From positions 992,001 to 1,056,000 of the forward strand of contig NZ_JAQNDK010000001.1 of the NCBI RefSeq assembly GCF_028368935.1: DNA of 64,000 bases, given 5' to 3'. Each line of letters starts with the position of its first letter. The stretch's first letter is position 1. The notes beneath the pieces were generated by a model, which was not told the DNA's origin, made no database searches, and was given only the letters and a program-made list of their open reading frames with translations. Source of the stretch: Sorangium aterium (lineage in GTDB: Bacteria > Myxococcota_A > Polyangia > Polyangiales > Polyangiaceae). This document shows positions 8,210-17,763 of this stretch, piece after piece. A program made the translations under genes and the position numbers.

Positions 8210-9151
8210 ATGAACCGACCGTACCTCATCGCCGGGGCGCTCCTCCTGGCCGGCCAGCTCTTCGCGCTCGGCTGCAGCGCCCCCAAGCCGGAGCCCGAGA
8301 TCGCGTCCTCGGCCTCGCAGAGCGGCTATGCGGGGCGCTACCCGGCCGAGCTGCAGGCGACGGCCACGTCGTTCGGCGAGCGCGAGGACCTCTCGAAGCG
8401 CGCCACGGAGCAGTTCGCGTCCTATCCCGACCAGCTCAAGAAGCCGGACTGGAAGCAGGTCCTCGACGTCATCGAGCAAGCGGACGCGGCGGGCCGGAGC
8501 TACGACTACGTGGAGCGCGTGCGCGCCGTCGACGGCGCTGTGGCGTTCTTCAACGACAACAAGGAGGACCTCACCCGCAAGGTGAGCGGCGCCGCGCAGT
8601 ACGTCGTCAAGCAGAAGGGGTGCGACGTCGACGTCACCGGCGCCACGGCGCACGCGCTCGAGGAGGGCGTCGAGCGCCAGCTCGAGAAGTACGTCCGCGA
8701 GCGCAGCGAGGCGCACCGCCGCATCGAGCGCTACCGCGCCTCGCTCGGCAAGGAGAACGCCGCGACGCTCGAGAAGCAGGCCGACGCCGTGAGCTTCGTG
8801 AGCTACGTCGTCCACATCGACATGGTCGAGCACAAGCTCCGGCTCCGCCGGATGCTCGAGGAGATCGAGACCATCAAGAAGTCGATCGACGAGGCGGTCG
8901 AGGCGGAGCGAGCATTCCAGTCCTCGGGCAAACGCACGGACGAGGAGAAGAAGGCGTCGGAGGCGCGCATCGAGGAGCTCGGGCGCAGCAAGGCGATGCT
9001 CGACTCGGCCGCGACCCAGGCGAAGCAGATCGACGAGACGATGGAGGAGCGCATCGCCGCGGCCCAGAAGACCTACCGCGAGGCGATGGACCGCCTGATC
9101 GCCACCCTCCGCAAGAACGCCGGCCTGCCGGCCGAGCCGCGCGACGGCTGA
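8210..9151 (+). CDS. Coiled-coil lipoprotein
   Basis: A 313-aa protein starting at ATG 8210. Its signal peptide, residues 1-18, ends in LFALGC, a plausible lipobox with Cys19 as lipid anchor. The rest is highly charged and helical, with strong heptad patterns (for example about 165-300, RRMLEEIETIKKSIDEAVEA), so it is probably a coiled coil at the inner face of the outer membrane or in the periplasm. No known family was recognised. The gene is followed by the hexamer inverted repeat that separates it from the convergent kinase gene. Confidence 0.75.
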   Translation: MNRPYLIAGALLLAGQLFALGCSAPKPEPEIASSASQSGYAGRYPAELQATATSFGEREDLSKRATEQFASYPDQLKKPDWKQVLDVIEQADAAGRSYDYVERVRAVDGAVAFFNDNKEDLTRKVSGAAQYVVKQKGCDVDVTGATAHALEEGVERQLEKYVRERSEAHRRIERYRASLGKENAATLEKQADAVSFVSYVVHIDMVEHKLRLRRMLEEIETIKKSIDEAVEAERAFQSSGKRTDEEKKASEARIEELGRSKAMLDSAATQAKQIDETMEERIAAAQKTYREAMDRLIATLRKNAGLPAEPRDG

Positions 9152-9206
9152 TCCTCCCGTCCCCGTAGGCGTCAACCAAGCTTCGCGCCGCGTTCTCCTA
9201 CATCCG

Positions 9207-9320
<114 letters not shown>

Positions 9321-9368
9321 TTGGTGACTGATGGTGAGGAGGAGGCCTTGTGGCCGAACGAGCTTGCT

Positions 9369-12300
9369 TCACGCCGAGGGCCCTCCCCACCTCGCCGCCA
9401 TCTCCAGCGTCCGCTGGTTCTCCGGTATCGTGAGGAACCGCTCCCTCCACACCGGATCGCTGATCTTCCCCGCCCTCTCCATCAACCGCTCCCTCGCCGC
9501 CGCGATCGCCGCCGCGCAGTCCGCCTCCATCCCGTTCGCCGCCAGCGCCTCCGCGTAGACGTTCCTCACCGCGGACTCCCCCTCCTCGATCGCCCCGATC
9601 GCGTTCAGCATCGAGAACGCCTCCCCCGCCGCCGACAGCGCCTCGTCGAACCTCCCCAGCCCGAGCAGCGCCCTCGCCCTCGCCGCGACCGCCGCCGCGC
9701 GCAGCGGCGGCGCGCTCTGCAGGATCTCCGCCGCCGCCCTCGCCTCCTGCTCCGCCCCCTCGAAGTCCCGCGCCAGCAGCGCGATCCGCGCGAGGTACGT
9801 CCGCGCGCTCCCCTCCGTGCGCGGATCCCCGAGCCGCTGCGACAGCGCGATCGCCTCGCGCTCGGTCCGCTCCGCCTCCTCGATCCGCCCCCGGTAGCCG
9901 AGGACGTGCCCCAGGTTGCTGAGCGTCGCCACCGCGAGATCGTGCAGCCCCATCCGCTCCGCGCCCGAGAGCGCGCTGCGCAGCACCTCCTCCGCGCCCG
10001 CGAAATCCCCGAGCTCCGCGTGCATGTACCCGACGTTCATGCGGAACGCGCAGGCGTTGCCGCGGTCGCCCGCGCGCTCGAACGCCGCGAGCGCCGCGGA
10101 CAGCCCCGCGAGGCACGCGCTGGGATCGCCGTTCCCGAGCGCCCGGGCCGACCGCGCCGCGTGCAGCCGCGCCACCACCTCGACCTCCCGCTCCGCGAGG
10201 TCCGTCCCGTCGCCCTCGATCGCCTCGATCAGCGCGTCCGCGAACGCGTAGCGCCCCCCGAACACGAGCAGCAGCGCGCCCTCGCCGAGGCACATGTGCT
10301 TCGCCACGAGCGCGCCCTCCGCGTCCGCCGCGGCGGCCTGCGCCGCGCTCATCCAGCGCTCCACCCGCTCGAAGCCGCCCAGCTTGCCCGCGGCCATGGC
10401 GACCTGCTTGATCGCCGAGAACCACGCCGCGGAGCCGGCGGGCAGCCGGTCCACGGCCTCGGTCCCGCGCTGCTCCGCGAGCGCGAGCTCCCCGCGCCAG
10501 ACGTGCGCCTCGGCCTCCACGAGGCGCAGCGCGCCGAGCGCCTGCGCGTTCGGGCCGCACGCGACGCCGCGCTCGGCGCGCTCGATCGCGGCGGCGAGGT
10601 CCTGCGCCCGCAGCGCCTGCTCCGCCGCGCGGCAGTACGCGGCGGCGGCGCGCGAGAGCTCGCCGCCGCGCTCGAAGTGCTCGCCGAGCGCCATCGCGTC
10701 GACCGCGCCCGCGCCCGCGCGCGACAGCCACTCGCCGGCGAGCCGGTGCCCGAGCCGCCGATCGCCCTCCGTCAGCATCCCGTAGGCCGCCTCCCGCACG
10801 ATCGCGTGCTGGAAGCTGTACTCCACCTCGCCGGGCAAGCTGCCCTCGCCGCGCCGGGAGATCACCTCGCGCTGCTCCAGCTCGACCAGCTTCGGCGCGA
10901 CCTGCGCCCCGCCCACGAGCGCCGACACCCCGCCCTGCCAGAACGTCTGCCCGAAGACGCTCGCCGCCCGCAGCGCGCGCCGCGCCTCGATGTCGAGCGC
11001 CTCGATGCGCGCCTGCACCATCGCCACCACCGTCTCGGGCAGGTCGGCGCCCTTGCCGTCGGCCACCGCGCGGAGCTGCTCCTCCAGGTAGAACGCGTTG
11101 CCGTCGGCGCGGTCGACGATCATCGCGAGGAGCTCCGGCGCGACGTCCTCGCCGAGCACCTGGCGCACCAGCCGCTCGCTCGCGCGCCGCGGCAGCCCCG
11201 ACAGCTGCACCTCGTGGACGCCGCGCCCCGCCCAGAGCTTCGGGAAGAGCTCCCGCACCTCCGGCCGGCCCAGCGCGAGCACCATCAGCCGCTGATCGCC
11301 GAGGTTGCGGAGCGCCGAGTCGACGAGCAGCACGCTCGGGAGATCGCCCCAGTGCAGGTCCTCCAGCACGAGGAGCACGGGCCTCGCCGAGCACTCCGCC
11401 CTGAGGAGCTCCTCCCAGGCGACGCGGATCTGGTCGCTCATCAGCACGGGGCTGCGCCGCGCCGCCATCAGCTGCACGCTGTCGCCGTCGGGGAACGGCA
11501 CGCCGATGAGCTCCCCGAGGAACGCCGCGGTGCGCGCCGATTCGGCGTGGCCGTACCGCGCGACGCGCGCGCGGAGCTTGCGCTGCCGCGCCTCGATGGG
11601 CTCGCCCTCGAAGAGGCCGATCGCGCGCCGCAGCGCCGGGGCGAGCAGCGCGAAGGCCGAGCCGGCGCTCATCGGGTCGCCGCGCCCGATCCACACCTCC
11701 AGGTCCTCGCCGCGGTCGCGGAGCCGCCGGATCAGCTCGGAGCGCAGGCGGGATTTGCCTGCGCCCGCGGGCGCGGTCACGAGCACGGCGCTCGGCGTCG
11801 ACTCCTCGACGCAGTGCGAGAACGCCGCCTCCAGGAGCGCGAGCTCGCGGTCGCGCCCGACGCACGGCGTCGGCTTGCCGAGCAGGGGCGGCGTGGAGGC
11901 GAGCTCCTCGCGCTCGCCGTACAGGCGGAGGGCGCCCGCCTCGCGGGTCACGTCGAACCGCGCGCCGAGCAGCCCCGCGGTCACCTCGTCCATGCGGACG
12001 GCGTCCGCGCCGGCCGGCGCGTGCGCGGGCGGCAGCAGGTGGACCGCGCGGTCGATGAGCTCGCCGACCGGCAGCCGCGCGGACATCTCGGCGCGGCCCG
12101 TGACGAGCGCGACCGGCACGCTGCCGAGCAGCGCGTTCAGCGCGAGCGCGCAGCGGGCGGACTGCGCCGCGAGGTCGGTCGGGGCGCCGCCGGCGGTGAG
12201 CACGATGAGCGGCGAGCGGGACTCCAGGATCTCGAGCTCGCCCTGGTAGCGCTCGGCGACGGCGATGAGCGCCTTGCTGCGCTCCAGGTCCTCCTCCTGG

Positions 12301-13259
12301 GAGCGCGTCGCCTCGGCGTCGCCGCTCGCGTCGCGCGCGAGCACGAGGCACATCATCTTGCGCTCGTTCGTGGTGATCTCGCCGCCGCGCAGCGTGTTCG
12401 ACGGGCGGCTGCTCGCGGCGCCGACGCCCGCGTCGTCGAGCGCGAGGAGCTCCGCCGCCACCGCGTCGCCGTCGCGGGGCCGGTCCTTCGGCGGCTTCGC
12501 GAGCATGCGCGCGACGAGGTCGTCGAGCGCCTCGGGCACGTCCCCGCGCAGCTCCCGGAGCCGCGGCGGATCCTCGAGGATGACCTTGATGAGCACCGAG
12601 AGCCCGTCCGCGCCCTGGAACGCCGAGCGCCCGGTGAGGCACTTGAAGAGCACGCAGCCGAGCGAGAAGACGTCGGCGCGGGGGTCGATGTTCGGCTCGC
12701 TGCGGGCCTGCTCAGGCGCCATGTAGCCCGGGGTGCCGAGCATCGTGCCGGGCATGGTGAGGTGCCGGTCCATGGCGCCGAGGCGCACCACGCCGAAGTC
12801 GATGAGCGTGACCCCCTCGATCGCGCCGCCCACGAGGAGCAGGTTGCTCGGCTTGAGGTCGCGGTGGACGATGCCGGCGCGGTGCACGACGCCGAGCGTC
12901 GACGCGATGCGCGACGCGAGCGCGACGCTCTCGGCGATCGTGAGCGACCTGCGGTTGAGCCGCTCGGTCAGCGTCTCGCCGGCGAGCCACTCCATCGCGA
13001 GGTAGGGCTGCCCAGCGTCGGTCGCGCCGTGCGCGATGTACCGCACGATGCCCGGGTGCCGCAGCGCGGTGAGCGCCTCGAGCGCCTCGACCTCGCGCGC
13101 GAACCGGATCGCCTCCTGGAGCCCTCGCCGCTGCAGGACCTTCAGCGCCACCGGCTCGTTCGTGACCAGATCGCAGGCGCGGTAGACGTCCCCCATCCCG
13201 CCCGAGCTGGCGAGGCGCTCGATCAGGAAGCGACGGTCGATGACGTCTCCCACGCGCAT
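9369..13259 (-). CDS. Ser/Thr protein kinase with cyclase-like, AAA ATPase and TPR regions
   Basis: A 1296-aa cytoplasmic protein starting at ATG 13259 behind GGCGGGGACGAG. The kinase domain spans residues 10-275: glycine loop SSGGMGDVY, Lys40, HRDLKPSN with Asp134, DFG at 154-156 and APE at 181-183, so it looks active. Residues about 300-445 resemble a degenerate class-III cyclase homology domain (LVTGRAEMSARLPVG, then IDRAVHLL), without obvious metal-binding aspartates. An AAA_16/STAND-type ATPase follows, with Walker A APAGAGKS (Lys502) and Walker B LLVLEDLHWGD. The last 400 residues are alpha-helical TPR-like repeats (GNACAFRMNVGYMHAELGDFAGAEEVL). Such proteins are signalling hubs common in myxobacteria; target unknown. 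Confidence 0.92.
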   Translation of the reverse strand: MRVGDVIDRRFLIERLASSGGMGDVYRACDLVTNEPVALKVLQRRGLQEAIRFAREVEALEALTALRHPGIVRYIAHGATDAGQPYLAMEWLAGETLTERLNRRSLTIAESVALASRIASTLGVVHRAGIVHRDLKPSNLLLVGGAIEGVTLIDFGVVRLGAMDRHLTMPGTMLGTPGYMAPEQARSEPNIDPRADVFSLGCVLFKCLTGRSAFQGADGLSVLIKVILEDPPRLRELRGDVPEALDDLVARMLAKPPKDRPRDGDAVAAELLALDDAGVGAASSRPSNTLRGGEITTNERKMMCLVLARDASGDAEATRSQEEDLERSKALIAVAERYQGELEILESRSPLIVLTAGGAPTDLAAQSARCALALNALLGSVPVALVTGRAEMSARLPVGELIDRAVHLLPPAHAPAGADAVRMDEVTAGLLGARFDVTREAGALRLYGEREELASTPPLLGKPTPCVGRDRELALLEAAFSHCVEESTPSAVLVTAPAGAGKSRLRSELIRRLRDRGEDLEVWIGRGDPMSAGSAFALLAPALRRAIGLFEGEPIEARQRKLRARVARYGHAESARTAAFLGELIGVPFPDGDSVQLMAARRSPVLMSDQIRVAWEELLRAECSARPVLLVLEDLHWGDLPSVLLVDSALRNLGDQRLMVLALGRPEVRELFPKLWAGRGVHEVQLSGLPRRASERLVRQVLGEDVAPELLAMIVDRADGNAFYLEEQLRAVADGKGADLPETVVAMVQARIEALDIEARRALRAASVFGQTFWQGGVSALVGGAQVAPKLVELEQREVISRRGEGSLPGEVEYSFQHAIVREAAYGMLTEGDRRLGHRLAGEWLSRAGAGAVDAMALGEHFERGGELSRAAAAYCRAAEQALRAQDLAAAIERAERGVACGPNAQALGALRLVEAEAHVWRGELALAEQRGTEAVDRLPAGSAAWFSAIKQVAMAAGKLGGFERVERWMSAAQAAAADAEGALVAKHMCLGEGALLLVFGGRYAFADALIEAIEGDGTDLAEREVEVVARLHAARSARALGNGDPSACLAGLSAALAAFERAGDRGNACAFRMNVGYMHAELGDFAGAEEVLRSALSGAERMGLHDLAVATLSNLGHVLGYRGRIEEAERTEREAIALSQRLGDPRTEGSARTYLARIALLARDFEGAEQEARAAAEILQSAPPLRAAAVAARARALLGLGRFDEALSAAGEAFSMLNAIGAIEEGESAVRNVYAEALAANGMEADCAAAIAAARERLMERAGKISDPVWRERFLTIPENQRTLEMAARWGGPSA

Positions 13260-13724
13260 CTCGTCCCCGCCTTACCTGAGACCTCGCATGAGCCTGCTTA
13301 CAACGGAGTAAACGAACTCGGCCCCGATCGCCAGCGACTCCGCCCGCAGCGGCCGGGCGCGGCGGTTCGCCGGCGGCTGCGAGCCCGTCCAGGCTGTGAG
13401 CTACCCAACATCACTCATCGTGGCGCGGGCGGCGTACCCCTGTATGCCCCGCGCGGAGGGCAGCCGTGATGCCACGCCGGCGCAGCGGAAGCGCCGTCCA
13501 GCGTCGGGTAGCGTGGGAAACAGAGAGACCTGATCTACCTGGATGGGGGCTCGCGCCCCGAGCGCGCTTGCGCGCCTGAGCGCCGGTGTGGGAGGCGCAT
13601 TTCACCCCACCGAGGCAAAACGTCCTGTCCTGTCTCCGGGGCGCGAGCCACGGGGGCGCGTTGCGCTCGTCACCGCGTCTCGGCTCGGACGCCATGGCAC
13701 GACCCCTGCTGGGCTGATGGGATC
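13260..13724. other. Intergenic region upstream of the kinase gene
   Basis: Gap of 465 bases between the kinase start (minus) and a small plus-strand gene. The only open frames are Arg/Pro-rich and lack ribosome sites. Promoters for the two divergent genes should lie here but are not recognisable. Confidence 0.4.
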
Positions 13725-13991
13725 ATGAAGATGAAGCTCTCCAAGAAGCAAAAGAGGAAGCTCAGCAAGCTCGGCCGGAGGGCCCTCCGGCCGGTGGCCG
13801 CGGCGACGAGCGTCGCAGCGGTGTTCGCGGCCGGCCTGTACAGCGGTGAAGCGAGAAACTATCTGAGCAGCGCGAGGACCGCCGTGAGCCGGAAGGTGAG
13901 GGCGTGGGCGAGCGCGCTGGGCGGCTTGAAGCTGGCCAATGGCGTATCGGGGAGAGCTCACCCTGACGTGGAGCTCGCGCAGCCGTCATGA
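13725..13991 (+). CDS. Small basic membrane-associated protein
   Basis: An 88-aa protein starting at ATG 13725. The first 20 residues are very basic (KLSKKQKRKLSKLGRRALR), followed by the hydrophobic segment PVAAATSVAAVFAAGLY and an amphipathic C-terminal half. This looks like one membrane helix with a cytoplasmic basic anchor. Its stop codon overlaps the start of the next gene as ATGA, so the two are probably translationally coupled. No family was recognised. Confidence 0.6.
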   Translation: MKMKLSKKQKRKLSKLGRRALRPVAAATSVAAVFAAGLYSGEARNYLSSARTAVSRKVRAWASALGGLKLANGVSGRAHPDVELAQPS

Positions 13992-14140
13992 AGCCGATGA
14001 AGAAGAAGACCCGCCGTGCCCTCCGGAAGGCGGTCGAGGCGGTGTCGGCGGCGGCCGCGATGATCGCGGTCGAGACGATCGGCTCCGCCGCGGGCAGCCT
14101 GCTGAAGGACGCGCTGAAGAAGCGGCGGCGCGACCGCTGA
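13988..14140 (+). CDS. 50-residue basic protein coupled to the upstream small gene
   Basis: A 50-aa protein starting at ATG 13988, overlapping the previous stop by 4 bases. It begins MKPMKKKTRRALRKAVEAV, has a short hydrophobic centre (AAAAMIAVETIGSAAGSLL) and ends KDALKKRRRDR. It shares with its upstream partner a very basic N-terminus ahead of an Ala-rich hydrophobic stretch, suggesting a related or cooperating pair. Coding status rests on the overlap and the protein-like composition. Confidence 0.5.
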   Translation: MKPMKKKTRRALRKAVEAVSAAAAMIAVETIGSAAGSLLKDALKKRRRDR

Positions 14141-14208
14141 GGCGCGGCGCCGCGGGCCTGCACGAGCACCTCGCGCCTCGGGCGGTCCTGGGGTAGGTTC
14201 GGCCGCCG

Positions 14209-15033
14209 ATGGACACCCGAACTTATTTCCAGGGCAAGAGCGTTCTCATCACCGGCGGTTCGAGCGGCATCGGGCTGTCGTTCGCGAGGCTCGTCGCGGG
14301 CTACGGCGCCGCGGTGACGCTGGTGGCGCGCCGCCGGGCCCTCCTCGACGAGGCCGCGGTGGGCATCCGGCGCGAGCACCCGTCCGCGCGGGTCGACGTC
14401 CTGGAGCTGGACGTCAGCCGGCCGGACGATGTCGCGCGGGCGATGGAGTCGCGGCTCGCCGAGCGGCCGATCGATCACCTCGTGAACAACGCGGGCGTGG
14501 TGATGCCGGGGCGCTTCCTCGAGCTGCCGGTGGACCAGTTCCGGAGCATGATGGACGTGAACTTCTTTGGCGCCGTTCACCTGTGCAAGGCGGTGCTCCC
14601 GGCGATGGCGGCGCGCGGCAGCGGCCATGTGCTCAACGTCTCTTCGCTCGCCGGCGTGATCGGCATCTACGGTTACACGCCGTACGCGGCGAGCAAGTTC
14701 GCGCTGATCGGCTTCTCGCAGGCGCTGCGCGCGGAGATGTGGCCGCACGGCGTGCGGGTGAGCGTGTGCATGCCGCCCGACACCGACACACCGCAGCTGG
14801 CGTTCGAGAACCAGTACAAGCCGGCGGAGACGAAGGCCATCGCGGGCAACGTGAAGACGCTCGAGCCGGACGCCGTGGCGCGCAGCATGGCCGACGGCAT
14901 GGCGCGCGGGCGGTTCGAGATCTACCCCGACGTGGGCTCGCGGGTGAGCGCGATCGCGCAGGGGGTCATTCCCGGGGTGGTCCGGTGGGTCTGCGACAGC
15001 GCGCAGCGGAAGGCCGGGCCGGCGGTGGGGTGA
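14209..15033 (+). CDS. 3-ketodihydrosphingosine reductase-like SDR
   Basis: A 274-aa SDR with cofactor motif TGGSSGIG (15-22), NNAG at 93-96, catalytic Ser146, Tyr159 and Lys163. After the active site it reads PPDTDTPQLAFENQYKPAET, strongly resembling the segment that characterises eukaryotic KDSR/FVT1. The ARRR after the second strand fits NADPH use. It would reduce 3-ketodihydrosphingosine to dihydrosphingosine, the second step of sphingolipid synthesis. Some bacteria, including Sorangium-type myxobacteria, make sphingolipids. No serine palmitoyltransferase gene is adjacent, so the assignment rests on the motif. Confidence 0.78.
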   Translation: MDTRTYFQGKSVLITGGSSGIGLSFARLVAGYGAAVTLVARRRALLDEAAVGIRREHPSARVDVLELDVSRPDDVARAMESRLAERPIDHLVNNAGVVMPGRFLELPVDQFRSMMDVNFFGAVHLCKAVLPAMAARGSGHVLNVSSLAGVIGIYGYTPYAASKFALIGFSQALRAEMWPHGVRVSVCMPPDTDTPQLAFENQYKPAETKAIAGNVKTLEPDAVARSMADGMARGRFEIYPDVGSRVSAIAQGVIPGVVRWVCDSAQRKAGPAVG

Positions 15034-15249
15034 ACGCGGGAGCGATGGAAGGGCGGTAGTTAGGGATACCCGGCGTCTGCCAGATCCGCATGACGTTTCC
15101 AGCGGCCCGGCATGCGCTTGACGCGATCGGGACGGCGTGGCCGCCTCGGCGCCGTGAGGGCTGCGATGGCGCCGGTTCCGAGACGCATTCTCGGGATGTT
15201 GATTCCTCTCTTAACAGCCTCCATGACAAATCCGAGGAGAACCGCACCC

Positions 15250-16266
15250 GTGCCAAGGAACACACGCCGCGTCGCCGCGCTCCCGCTGTGCATCGCCCTG
15301 CTGGCCGGCGCGGCGGAGGGTCGCGCCGAGGCCCCGCCGGAGGCGGTCGCCCGGCTCATGGCGCAGGCGAACGCGGCCGCTCGCGAGGATCGGCTCGCCG
15401 ACTCGCGCGACCTGTGGATGGCGGTCTGGCGGCTGGAGCGCGTCCAGGTCGCCGCGTGCAACATCGGGGCGCTGTCGCTCCGGCTCGGCGACGCGCCGGC
15501 CGCTGTGCGCTGGCTGTCGCTCTGCCAGGAGATCATGCGCGCGCCAAGAACGCCCGCGGAGCGCGCGCTCGTCGCGTCGCGGCTCAGCGACCTGGCCCGC
15601 GCGCGGCAGCTCGCCGGCGAGCTCCACGTGGTCGCCCCCGCGGGCTCGAAGATCACGATCGACGGCGCGCCCGCCGAGATCGAGGACGGCAAGCCCGTCC
15701 CCGTCGCCCCCGGCCACCACGTGGTGCGCGCCATGCTGGACGGCGACGTCGCGACGGCCGAGATCGACGTGCCGCGCGGCGAGGCGCGGGAAGTCGTGCT
15801 CACCTTCGCTGCCCGGCCCGCCGGCGCCCCTGCGCCGCTCCCGGGCCTGCCGGCCGCGCCCGCAGGCGCGACAGCGCCGCCTGCCGGCCCCCGCGCCTCC
15901 CCGCCCGCCCCCCCGCCCCCCCGGCCCGGGCCGCGGCCGGAGCTCGTCGCCGGCGGCTTCGGGCTCTCCGCCACGCTGGCGGCGATCGGCGGCGTGATGC
16001 TCGTCGGCGCGGGGAAGAAGGACGAGGCGGGCGACACCGCCGCGCTCTCCGCAGGGCCAAACCGTTGCTTCCGGCTGACCCAGCCGATCTGCCAGCAGTC
16101 GGCTTCGGCCTACGACGACGCGATCACCTACCGGGGCGTGGGCATCGCCGGCCTCATCGCGGGAGGCGCCATCCTGGCCACCACGCTCGGCTACACGTTC
16201 TATCCGCGCGGACCGGCAGAGATCACGGTGTCGGCCAAGGGCCTTGCGTTGACGAGCACGTTTTGA
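15250..16266 (+). CDS. Secreted PEGA-like/TPR-like protein with C-terminal membrane helices
   Basis: A 338-aa product if GTG 15250 is used, which has GAGGAG ten bases upstream; ATG 15223 in the same frame is the alternative. Residues 1-25 form a signal peptide. An Ala-rich helical region with TPR-like spacing (about 30-120) is followed by a PEGA-like beta domain, LHVVAPAGSKITIDGAPAEI through PGHHVVRAMLDGD. Then comes a Pro/Ala linker and two hydrophobic segments (FGLSATLAAIGGVMLVGAG and GIAGLIAGGAILATTLGY). This arrangement recurs in myxobacterial cell-envelope proteins. Function is unknown. Confidence 0.7.
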   Translation: MPRNTRRVAALPLCIALLAGAAEGRAEAPPEAVARLMAQANAAAREDRLADSRDLWMAVWRLERVQVAACNIGALSLRLGDAPAAVRWLSLCQEIMRAPRTPAERALVASRLSDLARARQLAGELHVVAPAGSKITIDGAPAEIEDGKPVPVAPGHHVVRAMLDGDVATAEIDVPRGEAREVVLTFAARPAGAPAPLPGLPAAPAGATAPPAGPRASPPAPPPPRPGPRPELVAGGFGLSATLAAIGGVMLVGAGKKDEAGDTAALSAGPNRCFRLTQPICQQSASAYDDAITYRGVGIAGLIAGGAILATTLGYTFYPRGPAEITVSAKGLALTSTF

Positions 16267-16458
16267 TGTGCAATTCGACCTTGCGCCTGCTCTGATCGAA
16301 GGCCGCTTCGCACGCTGCGCGATCTTGCGAAAACTTGCGTGACGGCGGCCGCCTGACCGCGGCATACTGCGCCCCAAGACGACCTGGCAGACGACACCCC
16401 GGCGGATTGGGGCCACCTGGGTGCCGGCGCCACAGCCTCGTGCCGGAGGACTGGACGC

Positions 16459-17529
16459 ATGGGTAAACCCATCGCGCGTTGTGCTGCTGCTCTCCTCTTT
16501 CTGATCATCTCGGCGACCTTCTTTGCGTGCGGCGATGGGCCCTACGTGGGTGGAAGGTGCGCGACCACGGACCACTGCCAGTCGGACCAGCAGAATGTGC
16601 CGGGCACGATCTGCATCGATGAGCACTGCGAGTGTGGCGAGCCGGGGAAGGTCATCTGCTGCGCGCGTGGTGACGACACGCCGAACTGCTTCGAGGAGTG
16701 CCGGACCTGCGACGAGTGCGCCGAGGGCACGGAGGCGTGCTCGGGGGTGTCGGCTCCGCCCGGGGGCTGCGAGGGCGACGCGGAGTGCCCCGGCCCGCCG
16801 GACCCGCGGTGCGGCGTCGGGAGGTGCGTGGACGGCGCCTGCGTCGTCGAGATCGAACGAGGGCCGATCGCCTCGCAGATCCGCGGCGACTGCAAGGTCG
16901 AGGAGTGCACGGCCGACGGCCGCGTGGTGAGCGTGGCGGCCGTCGACGCCTACGACGACGGCAACCAGTGCACCCTCGACGTCTGCGAGCTCGACGGGCC
17001 GCGACATCTCATCTTGGATGGCGTCGTATGTCCCGCCTCGGGCTCCGGCCGATGCCATGAAGGCGTCTGCGTGCAGTGTGTATCCGAAGACCCAACGCTG
17101 CAGTGCCCTGCGGGGCTCGTGTGCTACGGCGTGTGGTGCGTACCATCGCACTGCGAGAACGGCGTGAGCGACCCTGGGCTCGGAGAGACCGGATTCGATT
17201 GCGGCGGCCCGTGCCGCCCCTGCCCCTCGAGCGAGCGCTGCAAGGACGACACGGACTGCGAGAGCGGCGTGTGCACGAACGGGAGCTGCATGATCCCGAC
17301 GTGCAGCGATGGGATAAAGAACGGCCTCGAGGCCGGCGTCGACTGCGGCAAGCTATGGTGCCCGCGCTGCCCGGTGGGCGGGGGCTGCGAGACCGGCGCG
17401 GACTGCCTCAGCAGCGTGTGCTGGAGCGGCACCTGCCAGGCGCCCACCTGCACCGACGGCGTGAAGAACGGCGACGAGGCCGGCGTCGACTGCGGCGGCG
17501 AGGGGTGCGCCGCGGCGTGCCCCGAGTGA
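16459..17529 (+). CDS. Cys-rich repeat lipoprotein
   Basis: A 356-aa protein with a signal peptide ending in the lipobox FFAC (Cys24). It contains about 50 cysteines, probably disulfide-bonded, in tandem modules. The last ~150 residues repeat a unit of the form C-x-DGIKNG-x-EAGVDCG-x-C-x-x-C. This belongs to the extracellular Cys-rich lipoproteins expanded in myxobacteria, and is probably surface exposed. No enzymatic motif is seen. Confidence 0.75.
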   Translation: MGKPIARCAAALLFLIISATFFACGDGPYVGGRCATTDHCQSDQQNVPGTICIDEHCECGEPGKVICCARGDDTPNCFEECRTCDECAEGTEACSGVSAPPGGCEGDAECPGPPDPRCGVGRCVDGACVVEIERGPIASQIRGDCKVEECTADGRVVSVAAVDAYDDGNQCTLDVCELDGPRHLILDGVVCPASGSGRCHEGVCVQCVSEDPTLQCPAGLVCYGVWCVPSHCENGVSDPGLGETGFDCGGPCRPCPSSERCKDDTDCESGVCTNGSCMIPTCSDGIKNGLEAGVDCGKLWCPRCPVGGGCETGADCLSSVCWSGTCQAPTCTDGVKNGDEAGVDCGGEGCAAACPE

Positions 17530-17583
17530 TCGCACGGCGGGCAGGACGCCGTTGACAGCCATGAGCTTCGAGGAGAGCACGAC

Positions 17584-17763
17584 ATGAGCAAGCTGCGTTT
17601 CGAGATCTCGATATCGCTCGACGGCTTTGTCGCCGGCCCCGACCAGAGCGCCCAGGACCCGCTCCGGATCGGCGGCGGACGCCTCCGTGAGTGGGCCTTC
17701 GAGCTCGCGGTGTTCCGCGAGATGCATGGCAAGGCGACGCGCCTCGGGTTCGCGAGGCGATAA
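17584..17763 (+). pseudogene. Truncated RibD/dihydrofolate-reductase-family protein
   Basis: A 59-codon frame starts at ATG 17584 behind GAGGAGAGC. It encodes MSKLRFEISISLDGFVAGP, the typical N-terminus of the RibD C-terminal domain/DHFR-like family, followed by a recognisable FREMHG segment. It then stops at TAA 17763, whereas family members are roughly 200 aa. Downstream, another frame shows a short GGGAVTIAR near 17780-17806, resembling the family's later glycine motif, as if most of the gene had been deleted. This is a decayed copy. Confidence 0.7.

Noticed and set aside
13411-13695. Minus-strand frame of 94 codons upstream of the kinase
   Set aside because: Arg/Pro-rich product, no ribosome site and no similarity to known proteins.
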